DNA from: an uncultured Bacilli bacterium
Lineage (GTDB): Bacteria > Bacillota_I > Bacilli_A > RF39 > UBA660
Direction of reading: 5' to 3'
Length of the DNA stretch: 18,979 bases
Assembly: GCA_947632495.1 (NCBI GenBank)
Contig: CANRPL010000024.1
Coordinates: forward strand, 1 to 18,979
This document shows positions 1-9,200 of this stretch, one piece after another. Numbering within the stretch: the first letter of the stretch is position 1; each line of letters starts with the position of its first letter. The notes under the pieces are model-generated. The model saw nothing but the letters and a program-made list of their open reading frames with translations. It was not told the origin of the DNA and did not search any database. The position numbers and the translations under genes are program-made.

Positions 1-74
1 AAAATATAAATAGAAAGGGATTAATCAATAAGAAATTAATAAATATTTCTATAAGATTGATTATACGTGATTTT

Positions 75-323
75 ATGGAACATGAAACAATAAGAGTTGT
101 CGATATCGATGGTACGCAATTGGATGTAGAATTGATTTCTATTTTAGAAAATCACAGTAATAAATATTTGGTATATACTAAAGGTGAAAGACAGAAAAGT
201 GGCAATCTTATTTTGTATATTACTAAATTGTTATCAGATGGTGATACTTACTATCTAGATAATATTGTTGATGATAAAGAGTGGGCTAGCGTTAAAACAT
301 TGATGAGTAAAATAATTAATTGA
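75..323 (+). CDS. Small DUF1292-like protein
   Basis: A small acidic protein of 82 residues. The opening pattern ETIRVVDIDGTQLDVELI, then KYLVYT, then a late YYLDNIVDDKEW segment, resembles the DUF1292 (YrzB-like) family, whose members read 'vvDedGnE.e.e.l' followed by 'eYlvyt'. The biochemical role of that family is unknown. The frame can also begin at a TTG at 57, but the ATG at 75 puts the conserved part at the expected distance from the N-terminus; neither start has a strong ribosome-binding site (a GTGA lies just before the ATG). The frame ends in tandem TGA-TAG stops. The next gene follows after 21 bases, so the two are probably co-transcribed, with the promoter possibly upstream of the window. 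Family call moderate, gene call good. Confidence 0.65.
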   Translation: MEHETIRVVDIDGTQLDVELISILENHSNKYLVYTKGERQKSGNLILYITKLLSDGDTYYLDNIVDDKEWASVKTLMSKIIN

Positions 324-344
324 TAGAAATCGGGAGCGTGTGAT

Positions 345-1085
345 ATGAAGCTAAGTTATAGTAATCCAATCGTTACTTATGATGAAGTTGTTGCGGCAGC
401 AAGATCAATTGTCGAATGTGCGATAAAGGGAAATAACACTGATGAAGATTATCTAAAGGCTAAATATGATGCTGGAACTAATAATAAATTAGATAGTGCA
501 GCTGAAGAATTGTTGATGAGTTCTCTTCGCTCTTTGGCGCAATCAGTAGAATCTTCTAGCCGTATTATAAGGGGCAATTTAGAAAGAGAATTAAGGGCTT
601 TAGATGATAGTGTTTTAAAATTGGGAGCCGAATATATAATTGGTCAAGAAAAAAGAAAATTAGCCTGTGAAGAGGTCTTTGTTCAAAAACTACGTGATGC
701 TTCATTACCTCTAGAACGAATTTATCAATCTAAAAAAGATGAAGATTTGGATGATGGATTAGAGGATACCATGACGATTAATTTTGATGATTTCTTTAAT
801 GAAGATGTTAAAGAAGAACAGGATGATAATGTCGATGAGATTATCGACATTGAAGATTTATATAATACAATTGAGTTAGAACCAGGGGCTGATGACTATA
901 TTATCCCTGAAGAGTTAGGACCTGCTATCAATGATAGTGAGGAAATAAGTGATGAATCAGAAAAAGAAAATACGAGAATAGCCTTAATTAAAAAAGCTAT
1001 TTCCAAAGCCGAACAACAAAATGATACTAAATTAGTCGCTATGTTGGAGGAAAGATTAGCTAAAGAATTAGAGGTAGAAAAATAA
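345..1085 (+). CDS. Acidic, helix-rich protein of unknown function
   Basis: I do not recognise this 246-residue protein. Residues 1-135 look mostly helical, with charged and leucine-rich stretches (around 55-125, for example LERELRALDDSVLKLG) that could form a coiled coil. Residues about 135-205 are extremely rich in Asp and Glu and probably disordered. The last 40 residues are again a charged helix (KKAISKAEQQNDTKLVAMLEERLAKELEVEK region). There is no signal peptide, membrane segment, cysteine cluster or nucleotide-binding motif, so it is probably cytosolic. The ATG at 345 follows a clear Shine-Dalgarno-like GGGAGCGTG. Its neighbours are the DUF1292-like gene upstream and a zinc-ribbon membrane protein downstream; a terminator-like hairpin overlaps its stop codon. 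No function is proposed. Confidence 0.75.
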   Translation: MKLSYSNPIVTYDEVVAAARSIVECAIKGNNTDEDYLKAKYDAGTNNKLDSAAEELLMSSLRSLAQSVESSSRIIRGNLERELRALDDSVLKLGAEYIIGQEKRKLACEEVFVQKLRDASLPLERIYQSKKDEDLDDGLEDTMTINFDDFFNEDVKEEQDDNVDEIIDIEDLYNTIELEPGADDYIIPEELGPAINDSEEISDESEKENTRIALIKKAISKAEQQNDTKLVAMLEERLAKELEVEK

Positions 1086-1102
1086 TTTTCTACTTTTCTT
1101 TT
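1074..1102 (+). terminator. Terminator-like hairpin overlapping a stop codon
   Basis: A perfect 8-bp stem, GTAGAAAA (1074-1081) with TTTTCTAC (1086-1093), and a four-base loop containing the TAA stop of the upstream gene, is followed by TTTTCTTTT. The stem is AT-rich, so termination is probably partial. No promoter fits between it and the next start at 1119, so it more likely adjusts expression of the zinc-ribbon and TPM genes than fully separates them. Confidence 0.5.
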
Positions 1103-1118
1103 AGTAAGAGGTGAGAGT

Positions 1119-2192
1119 ATGAGTAATACCGGTACAATGGATCATAAGTGTCCTAATTGTAGTGCCGTTTTAAAATTTAATCCTCATGGTCAAAATTGGA
1201 TCTGTGAGTATTGTAAAAGTTCTTTTACCAAAAAAGAAGTTGATGAATATGAAAAAGCTCGTGGTGTTGAACAGTTAACGAAAGATACTAAAGAAGCAAA
1301 GCTTGAAACTAATTGGGAAGGGGCTGACGTCTATTCATGTCCTAACTGTGGTGCTGAAATAATAGCTGATGAAAATACTACAGCTACTTTTTGTGTATAT
1401 TGTAAAAACACCGCTATTTTAAAAAACAAATTAGTTGGAGCTTTTAATCCAACTAAAATTATTCCTTTCTATTTGACCAAAGAAGATGCCATTGCAGCTT
1501 TTAAAAAGATTGGCCGTGGCAAACCTCTAATGCCAAGATTTTTTAATAACAAAAAAAATATCAGTGAAATAAGAGGTATTTATATTCCTTTTTGGTTATA
1601 TGATTATTCTATGAGCGGAACTATTACTTGTGATGCTAATAAGATAACGACTTGGTCAAGTGGGGATTATTTATATACGAAGACGGATACTTATATTGTT
1701 AGCCGTGGCGGAACGATGGATTATAATATGATTCCTGTTGATGGATCAACGCATTTTGCTGATGATATTATGAATTCGATTGAACCTTTTGACTATGGTG
1801 GTTTGATTGATTTTAGTCATTCTTATTTATCAGGTTTTTTAGCTGAAAAATATGATGTCGATTCTAATACGGCTAGTACTATTGCATTATCACGTGCTCA
1901 AAATTCAACATCGGAAATTTTAAAAAGTGATATTAAAGGTTACACTTCAATATCTATTCGTGAAGAGAATCTTCGCCCAGTGAAAACTAAAAACGAATAT
2001 GTTTTATTACCTGTTTGGCTCCTTAATGTCAAATATAAGGATAAATTATATACTTTTGCGATGAATGGACAAACGGGAAAGATTGTAGGTAATGTTCCTG
2101 TCGATGTTAAAAGAACTGTTGCCTTTGCCATTTTTACCTTCCTTGCTGTAGCTTTGATTATAACAGCGATATGGTATTTTACGGGGGTGTAA
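1119..2192 (+). CDS. Zinc-ribbon membrane protein (TFIIB-type ribbons)
   Basis: A 357-residue protein with two N-terminal zinc ribbons: C11-x2-C14 with C29-x2-C32, and C74-x2-C77 with C92-x2-C95. A roughly 220-residue beta-rich region follows (IRGIYIPFWLYDY, YVLLPVWLLNVKYKDKLYTFAMNGQTGKIVG), then one C-terminal transmembrane helix at about 330-352. This is the architecture of the widespread Bacillota 'TFIIB-type zinc ribbon-containing protein' family, sometimes misannotated as primosomal helicase; its function is not established. The ribbons would lie in the cytosol with a C-terminal membrane tail, although the topology is an inference. The start is supported by AAGAGGTGA 8 bases upstream. 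Only 3 bases separate it from the TPM-domain gene, whose ribosome-binding site lies inside this gene's last codons, so the two are almost certainly translationally coupled and may work together at the membrane. Confidence 0.8.
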   Translation: MSNTGTMDHKCPNCSAVLKFNPHGQNWICEYCKSSFTKKEVDEYEKARGVEQLTKDTKEAKLETNWEGADVYSCPNCGAEIIADENTTATFCVYCKNTAILKNKLVGAFNPTKIIPFYLTKEDAIAAFKKIGRGKPLMPRFFNNKKNISEIRGIYIPFWLYDYSMSGTITCDANKITTWSSGDYLYTKTDTYIVSRGGTMDYNMIPVDGSTHFADDIMNSIEPFDYGGLIDFSHSYLSGFLAEKYDVDSNTASTIALSRAQNSTSEILKSDIKGYTSISIREENLRPVKTKNEYVLLPVWLLNVKYKDKLYTFAMNGQTGKIVGNVPVDVKRTVAFAIFTFLAVALIITAIWYFTGV

Positions 2193-2195
2193 TTA

Positions 2196-3026
2196 GTGAA
2201 AAAAATATATTATTTATGTTTCTTGTTCCTATGCCTCTTTTTAACTATTAATGTTAAAGCTACAATAAGTGTTGATTCTAGCTTAAAAATTTATGATTAT
2301 GGTGAATTATTAACTGAAGAGGAAGAAATCTCTTTAAAAGAAGAAATTGATACTTTTGTTAATCAGTATGACCTTGATATGGTTGTTGTAACATTAAAAG
2401 ATTATACCGGCAGTCTAAAAACTTATGGTCAAGATTTTTATGATTATAATGATTTTGGTGTCGGTAAGACCCATGATGGTATTCTACTCGTTTTAAATGT
2501 TGATAATCTTGGACCTGTTGCGGAAATTGTAACAACGGGTGAAGGTATTAGAATGTATGATGATAATCGTATTTCGGGGTTATTAAGCGCTATGTCAAGT
2601 GCTAAATATGATGGTAATAGAGCTATTGTATCGGCATTTATTTCTAGAGCCAGTTCTTATGCTAAATCAGGTATACCTGCTAGTAATAGGGATACCTATA
2701 TCGATTCTAATGGTGAATATCGCATTAAAAGAGAATATCCTTTAATTCTTGTCCTTATTGCCTCATCGACTATAACGCTTATAGCAACACTTATTTTAGT
2801 AGCGCGTAATAAAATGGTAGAAAAAGCATCTGGCGCGAAAGAATATTTGAATAGTAAAACAGTTAATATCTCTTTAAAGCAGGATAATTTTATCTATACC
2901 CATACTACTAAAACATTAATTCCTCGTGATAGTGGTGGTTCTTCCTTCGGTGGAGGAGGCGGTGGATCTTCCATTAGTCATGGTAGTAGTGGTATTTCTC
3001 ATGGTGGAGGCGGTGGACGTCTATAG
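2196..3026 (+). CDS. TPM-domain membrane protein with glycine-rich tail
   Basis: A 276-residue protein of the TPM_phosphatase (YgcG/TLP18.3/Psb32/MOLO-1) fold. Residues 1-22 are a signal peptide ending in VKA. Residues about 30-165 form the TPM domain (the 'DYGELLTEEEE' start, the DMVVVTL strand, and GKTHDGILLVLN, the GxxxxGILLll hallmark). Residues 182-204 are a transmembrane helix, then a short cytosolic part ends in a low-complexity Gly/Ser/His tail (SSFGGGGGG and GISHGGGGGRL). The Gly-rich tail behind the helix is typical of bacterial YgcG proteins. The domain is often implicated in membrane-protein quality control or phosphatase activity, but a reaction cannot be inferred here. The start is a GTG preceded by GGGGGTG overlapping the previous gene. 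It is the last gene of the unit and is followed directly by a terminator. Confidence 0.85.
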   Translation: MKKIYYLCFLFLCLFLTINVKATISVDSSLKIYDYGELLTEEEEISLKEEIDTFVNQYDLDMVVVTLKDYTGSLKTYGQDFYDYNDFGVGKTHDGILLVLNVDNLGPVAEIVTTGEGIRMYDDNRISGLLSAMSSAKYDGNRAIVSAFISRASSYAKSGIPASNRDTYIDSNGEYRIKREYPLILVLIASSTITLIATLILVARNKMVEKASGAKEYLNSKTVNISLKQDNFIYTHTTKTLIPRDSGGSSFGGGGGGSSISHGSSGISHGGGGGRL

Positions 3027-3033
3027 TTGAACT

Positions 3034-3064
3034 AAAAATGAAACAAAAAAAGTTTCATTTTTTT
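3034..3064 (+). terminator. Intrinsic terminator of the first gene group
   Basis: The stem AAAAATGAAAC (3034-3044) pairs with GTTTCATTTTT (3052-3062) across an A7 loop, and the T-run continues to 3064. It lies 8 bases past the TPM gene stop and separates that unit from the promoter of the giant fibre gene. Confidence 0.85.
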
Positions 3065-3076
3065 GTGTAGTACACA
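3064..3076. promoter_or_regulatory. Perfect 13-bp palindrome upstream of a promoter (possible operator)
   Basis: TGTGTA-G-TACACA is a perfect 6+1+6 inverted repeat. It ends 8 bases before the -35 box of the fibre gene, a position suited to a regulator dimer. It starts at the tail of the preceding T-run, so it is not part of the terminator stem. No regulator gene is in view, and the site is short enough to be chance. Confidence 0.35.
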
Positions 3077-3084
3077 CACTTTTT

Positions 3085-3114
3085 TTGACATATTTCATTT
3101 AATGGTGGTATAAT
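3085..3114 (+). promoter_or_regulatory. Consensus sigma-A promoter of the fibre gene
   Basis: TTGACA at 3085-3090 and TATAAT at 3109-3114 are both perfect, with an 18-bp spacer and an extended -10 TG (TGGTATAAT). Transcription should begin near 3121, giving a leader of about 93 bases. The quality suggests strong transcription unless a repressor intervenes. Confidence 0.85.
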
Positions 3115-3213
3115 TAAAATGATAGATAATCGGTTAAAAATAACAACTTAATAAAACGATTTTGCAAGTATAAAAATTAAAAGATAAATATATCCGCATT
3201 TGTTGTAGAGGAA

Positions 3214-6200
3214 GTGAAAGATGAATTGAAAAAAAATAAAAAGACTAGAAAGTGGAAATTCAATAGTAGATTTTATCGATTAGTAACTATTATTTTAGTA
3301 GTATGTTTCCTATTTTCTGGAATAGGTGTCAAGACTTTATTAACTAAACTTTTAGTTTCTAAAGATGGAAACAATATATTAACATCAACAGCGACACCAG
3401 GCGTTACAAGGGTTGCTGATGATAGCACGATGAATTCTTATAAACAAGCTTTGATTAACGAAGAAAATGGATCGCGTTATGCCGGAAGAGTATGGACAGA
3501 CAAATCTATTTTTGCTTATGGCCAAGATAGTGATGCTGATGGTGTCTCTTGGAAGAACAATGTCTTAAGTTTTGGTAATCAAGAAAACCCAAATCAGTGG
3601 CAAGTTGAAACGAGCGATGACTTTTTACACGTCTTTTCAGCACTATCTAGTAGTCAGCAAATTATTTGGCGTCAACATGCTCCTCTTGATATTGTCCTTG
3701 TTTTGGATTTGTCAGGATCTATGGGAGATACTGTTTCAGGCTCTCAATCACGTATTGAAGTTGCAGCGGCAGCTGTTAATACATTGCTTGAAAATATCTT
3801 CGATATGAGCGATGCCCGTGTTGGTTTACAAGTATTTAGTTCATATGGTAGTGGCTATGCTGGTTTTAGAACTGTATTAGATCTAGATACTTATAGGAAA
3901 GATGGCAATAATGATTACTTAAGTGTAACTAAATCAGGGGGAGGTTGGTTTACTGAACCATCCTATACAGTTAGAGTAAGAGCTCGCTCAAGTAGTAATC
4001 AAACTATCAATCAAAGTATTAGCTCAACTGGTGGTACAGCTACACAAATGGGTATCTATGGCGGCATGAATCTATTAGCAAACGCTGATGATACTAAAGT
4101 TGTTGGCTTTGATGGAACGGTATCATACCGAACTCCTGTAATGATATTAATTACTGATGGTGTACCTACATATATTTCATCTGAAAATTGGTGGAGTCCT
4201 AGTATTACATCTTCACGTCAACAGTATGGTAGTGGTAGTGGCAATGATGCTGGCCTTAACTTTGCGACAATGCTTACGGCCTCTTATATGAAGAAAGTTG
4301 TTAACAAACATTATTTTAACAATGTTGATGGCGTCGATGGTCAGGCTATGAAGTTTTTTACCATAAGTGTCGATACTGCTGACGAAGATAAAGATGTTAT
4401 GGAAACAACTTTTAACCCAAGATTAAAATGGAATTCTGGTTCGTCTATGGCGAATACTTTAGCTGAATATTGGGAGAAATATCAAGATAATAATGGGGCT
4501 TTCAATGTCGATGTTTGTACTAATTCCTCAAATTGTCGTGGAACACAAACCACGTACAGTGTTAGTCATCCTAATACCGGTATTGATTTAGATGAAGATG
4601 ATATTAGATATAATGATGATTTCTATGATGCTGCATCATCTGATTTAAGTAATATTTTAGGAAACATTATGGAATCTTTAGCCGGTGATGTATTTGATCC
4701 CGTTTCTGGAAGTAACAGTGCTGGCGCAACCGATTCCGTAACATTTGCTGATCCAATTGGCTTATATATGGAAGTTAAGGATAAAGCAATTGCTGTTAAT
4801 AATCCAGTTCAAGAAAGTGAAAATGTTAGCGGTGGTAAAGGTGTTTATGATATGGCTCTTTTGCTATATAATGAAATGCACGGCCTTGTTAAGACTGCTG
4901 TCTATGATGCTTCTTTCGTTAAAAAGAAAGGCGCGTCTTTTAAAAATGGTTGGTACGATAAAAATGGCAATTTCATAAGTGAAAATAGTGATGCTGGTGA
5001 TTGGGATGCTGGTGATATTTACTATCTTGATCGTGATACAGCTGTTTCTTACGTTCCAACGATTCCTGAAGATACCGGGGATATTGATGATTTAAACTAT
5101 ATTCGCTATGTTCTATATCGTTTTGCGGAACCATATACCCAAAGAAATGCACCACGTACTAATCCTAACTATGGCGATAGCACATTAACATATAAGTTAA
5201 GTGATATTCGTGTTTGGGTCGAGGAAAGTGGTAACTATGTTGGATCAGAGGGTATGGATATTCCAGGTTCTGGCTACGATTCAATGTTATATGTTAATAT
5301 TCCATCTATTGCCTTGCCAGTTCAAGTTGCTAAAATAACTTTAGACTCTGATGGTGAAATCGTAACATACGATAGTAATATCACCAATAGCAAGCAATCA
5401 TTACCACTTCGTATGTTTTATAGTGTTGGTTTACGTGATGATGTCTTAACTGAAGATGGACTAGATGTCGATATAACTAAAATAAGTCAAGAATATATTA
5501 ATAGTAATAAAACAACTAGTGGTAATTTACGTTTCTTATCTAATTATTGGAGTAAAAATACTTACGACGGCTATGGCAATAATAAACAATATTCACGTGG
5601 TGATGCTGCTTTGTCATTCTCACCTAGTGATGATAACCGTTACTATCTTTTCCAAGATAATTTAACATTATATACGAATGCTTATTATGTAAATAGCTCT
5701 GGTGACATAAGTCGCATTAATAATTTAGATGACTATAAAACTAAACCTCTAGGTAATATCTACAGTGGACAAACAACTGGTAATGATATACCTAGTAGTG
5801 TTAAAAGTAAGATTGAAGAAGATATTAAAAGTGGCAAGTTAGTTAAGGATTCAGTTGTTATTTTAGATGGTGATGTTGTTACAAATCAATCTGGATATAG
5901 TACAACTTCAGCTTATTATATTGTTGATACTTACTATGTTCCAACTGATGATGGAACTGGTAAAAAGGTAAGTATTGTTATTGGCCGACGTGGTAAAGAT
6001 TTATCACAAGGATCTGTTTCTGCAAGTAAAAGTACAGATACTTACTTGTGTTGGAAAGATGAAAATGGCGTTGATAAAGAAATACATGATTTTGATAGTC
6101 AACCAACCACATCAAATGATTCTAAATATGTACTATCAACAAAGAAAGGTGCTTTAAGAGTTGGTAACCTTTCAGAAAATATCAGGGCTAAAGCTAACAA

Positions 6201-9200
6201 TAAAAGTGATTCAGCTTCAAATTACTATTTACCAACGATAAAACTTCTAGAAAATAATAGTATTGCTGTTAATAACTATTTAGGTAACGACGGTAAATTA
6301 GAGGTATCTGATACCTTACTTATGATTACTAAAGAACTTGAAGGTGTTGTTGAAACGGCTGAAGATGATTCCTTTGATTTTGAAGTAAACATTAAGGGTA
6401 AAGAAGGTCCATTTCAAGGTATCGTTGTTCGTAAGCATGAATCAGAATATGGAATACATTGGGATTATATTATTGACACAGTTGATGTTGTTGTCGATGT
6501 TGATGGCTTCTTATTGACACCTGATGGTGGTAGAGTTCAAACAGAATATGGTGGAAGTAAAGTATATGCTAAGGCAGCTTCCACATACACATATGATGAT
6601 TTCTCAATTAGTGCCACGGAAGATAAAAAAGATGAAACACAACATTTCTATGTTATGGTTGATTACTATAGCGATGGTACTACTAAAGTTAATGGTGAGC
6701 CTCAACGTTTAGATGTTTGGGAAACAGCTATAGGAAATTCTCATAATGGAAATGAAAACATGTTAGGTGATCTATATCAAACAAAGTCAACTTATAAGAC
6801 TAGAGAATTGAAGTTCGGATATAGCGATAAGACGAAGAAAGAACTTGAAGAAAATGATAATTTCCCAGCTGGTTGGAATGATGAAGATAAAAATTTACCT
6901 GCTAATACAGCTAAAATTACTTTAGCGACAGATGAAGGTATTGTCATCAATGGTATTGCATCAGGTTCTGATTATACTGTTACAGAGGTAATTAAACAAA
7001 GCCAGACTAAAACGGGCGTCAACTTTAAACAAGTCATCCAAAAGATGAATAATTCTACTAAAACATACTATTTTGATAGTGAAAATTCATCTAATAGTCC
7101 AGGTAATGGTGATGGCTTTATAAAAGATGAATCGGGAGATGCTAAAAGATATACAGTCTTTGGTGATACCGGAAGTAACGCGGAAGAGCTTCATTTTACA
7201 AATTATGATAAATTAAAGCATTTGACCATTAGTAAAGGATTACAGCCAGAAGATGGTACGATTGTAACTAATTATGATAAGAATATTGCTTTTGATTTTA
7301 ATATTAGTTTTGAAGAATTAGATGGATCACCATTAGCCGCAACGATTAAGTATGCTATCTTTAATAATGATGATACCGTTGTAACGAATTATCAAACTTT
7401 AGTACTTGAAGGTACTGAAGGTGAACATTTTTCCTTTAAGTTAAAGGCTAATCAGTATATATCTTTTGACGATTTGCCTTTGCAAACTGGTTATAAATAT
7501 CAACTTGTCGAGGAACAACACGAGGGCTTTGAGTCACAAAATGCTACAGTCAGTGGAACAGTTAATGCTGGTAGTGATGGTGTTATGCCACAGACTGTTC
7601 GCAATATTAAGCTTGTTCCAAAAGTAGCTGTTTCTCTTACGGGAATTAAGAGTTTAGTTGGAGATGAACTTAAAAATGAAGAATTTGAGTTTGTTATAAC
7701 ACCTAGTGAATCTAATCCAAAGGAAGATCCAATTAAAGAAAAGACCGTTCGTAATGATGACAAAGGTCAAATAACCTTTATTGATGAAGAATATACTGGC
7801 GTTGGAGTTTATAATTATCATATTACCGAAAGAAAAGGTTCGGAAAAAGATATCGTTTATGATACTAAAGAATATGATGTTACAGTAACTATCACAGAAG
7901 ATGATAAAGAAAAATTATGGCAAAAAGTTGAAATAACAAGTAATGGTGCGGCAGTTGATAATATTACTTTCACGAATGTTCGTGTTAAAGAACATGTTAC
8001 TGTAAGTGGTAAAAAAGAGCTTGTTGGAAAACAATTAGAGAGTCAAGCCTTTGAATTTATCGTAACTCCTGATCCAAAAAATCCAACTTCTGATATTATT
8101 ACTGGTGAATCTAGAGTTAAAAATGATGCCGATGGTAAAATTGAATTACTTGATGGTACATATACTAATTTAGGTACATATTTGTATCATGTTAAGGAAG
8201 TTATTCCTACTGATCCAGGTTCAATTATTTATGATACTAAAGAATATGATATTAAAGTTACAATAGCGTTAAATAAAAATAGTGAAGTCGTTAGTAGTAC
8301 ACAAATATTAAGTGGCAGTCAAGAAGTTGATGGTGTTGTCTTTAGAAATATTAATGTCAATGAAAAAATTAAAGTTGATGGAACAAAATATCTAACTGGT
8401 GGATTATTAACTGATGATGAGTTTAGTTTCACTATTGTTCCAAATAGTAGTAATCCTAAAGAAGATCCAATTAAAGAGACAACGGTTAAAAACAAAAAGG
8501 ATGGAGCTATAAACTTTATCGATAATACTTATACCAAAGTTGGTAAATACTTGTATCATATTTATGAAAATGATCCTAATCGAAGTGATGTTATCTATGA
8601 TAAGACCACATATGATGTAAGTGTTGAAGTTAAAAATGATGGCGGTAGTATTACTAGTTGGGTAACGATTACTAGTGGTGGTACTAGTGTTCAAAGAATA
8701 GAGTTTACTAACTATGTCGTAGCTGAACAAGTTACTTTAAATGGTGTTAAATATCTAGCTGGTAAAACACTAGAAAATCAAGCCTTTAGTTTTCTTATAA
8801 CACCAAATGTAGCTAATCCTAAAGGTGACATTATTAATGGACCAACAATAGTTAAGAATGACGCTAAAGGAAATATTGCTTTCATTAATGGTAAGTACGG
8901 CGAAGTAGGAGTTTATCGATATGAAATTAAAGAAGTAATACCTGCGGAATTAAATAACATTAAGTACGATTCAACTATTTATGATGTTACTATTACAGTA
9001 AGTGTTGTTGATGGACATACTAGAAATACAATTGATATTAAAGTAGATAATCAGACAAGGGGCAGTATAAGCTTTAATAATGCTTATCAAGAGACAAGTG
9101 TCAAGCTAACTGGTTCTAAAGCTTTAGTTGGTGAAAAGTTAAAGGATCAAGAATTTAGCTTTGTTGTAACACCTTATTCAACTAATCCAAATGGCGATGT

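Noticed and set aside
3121..3213. Riboswitch or small RNA in the leader of the fibre gene
   Set aside because: The leader is short and AT-rich, with no stable stem or recognisable aptamer core.
3572..6712. Plus-strand alternative-frame ORFs inside the fibre gene (3572-3808, 4745-4978, 5975-6157, 6524-6712)
   Set aside because: They are overlapped by a long frame with clear domains, and their Leu/Met/Lys-rich translations match no family.
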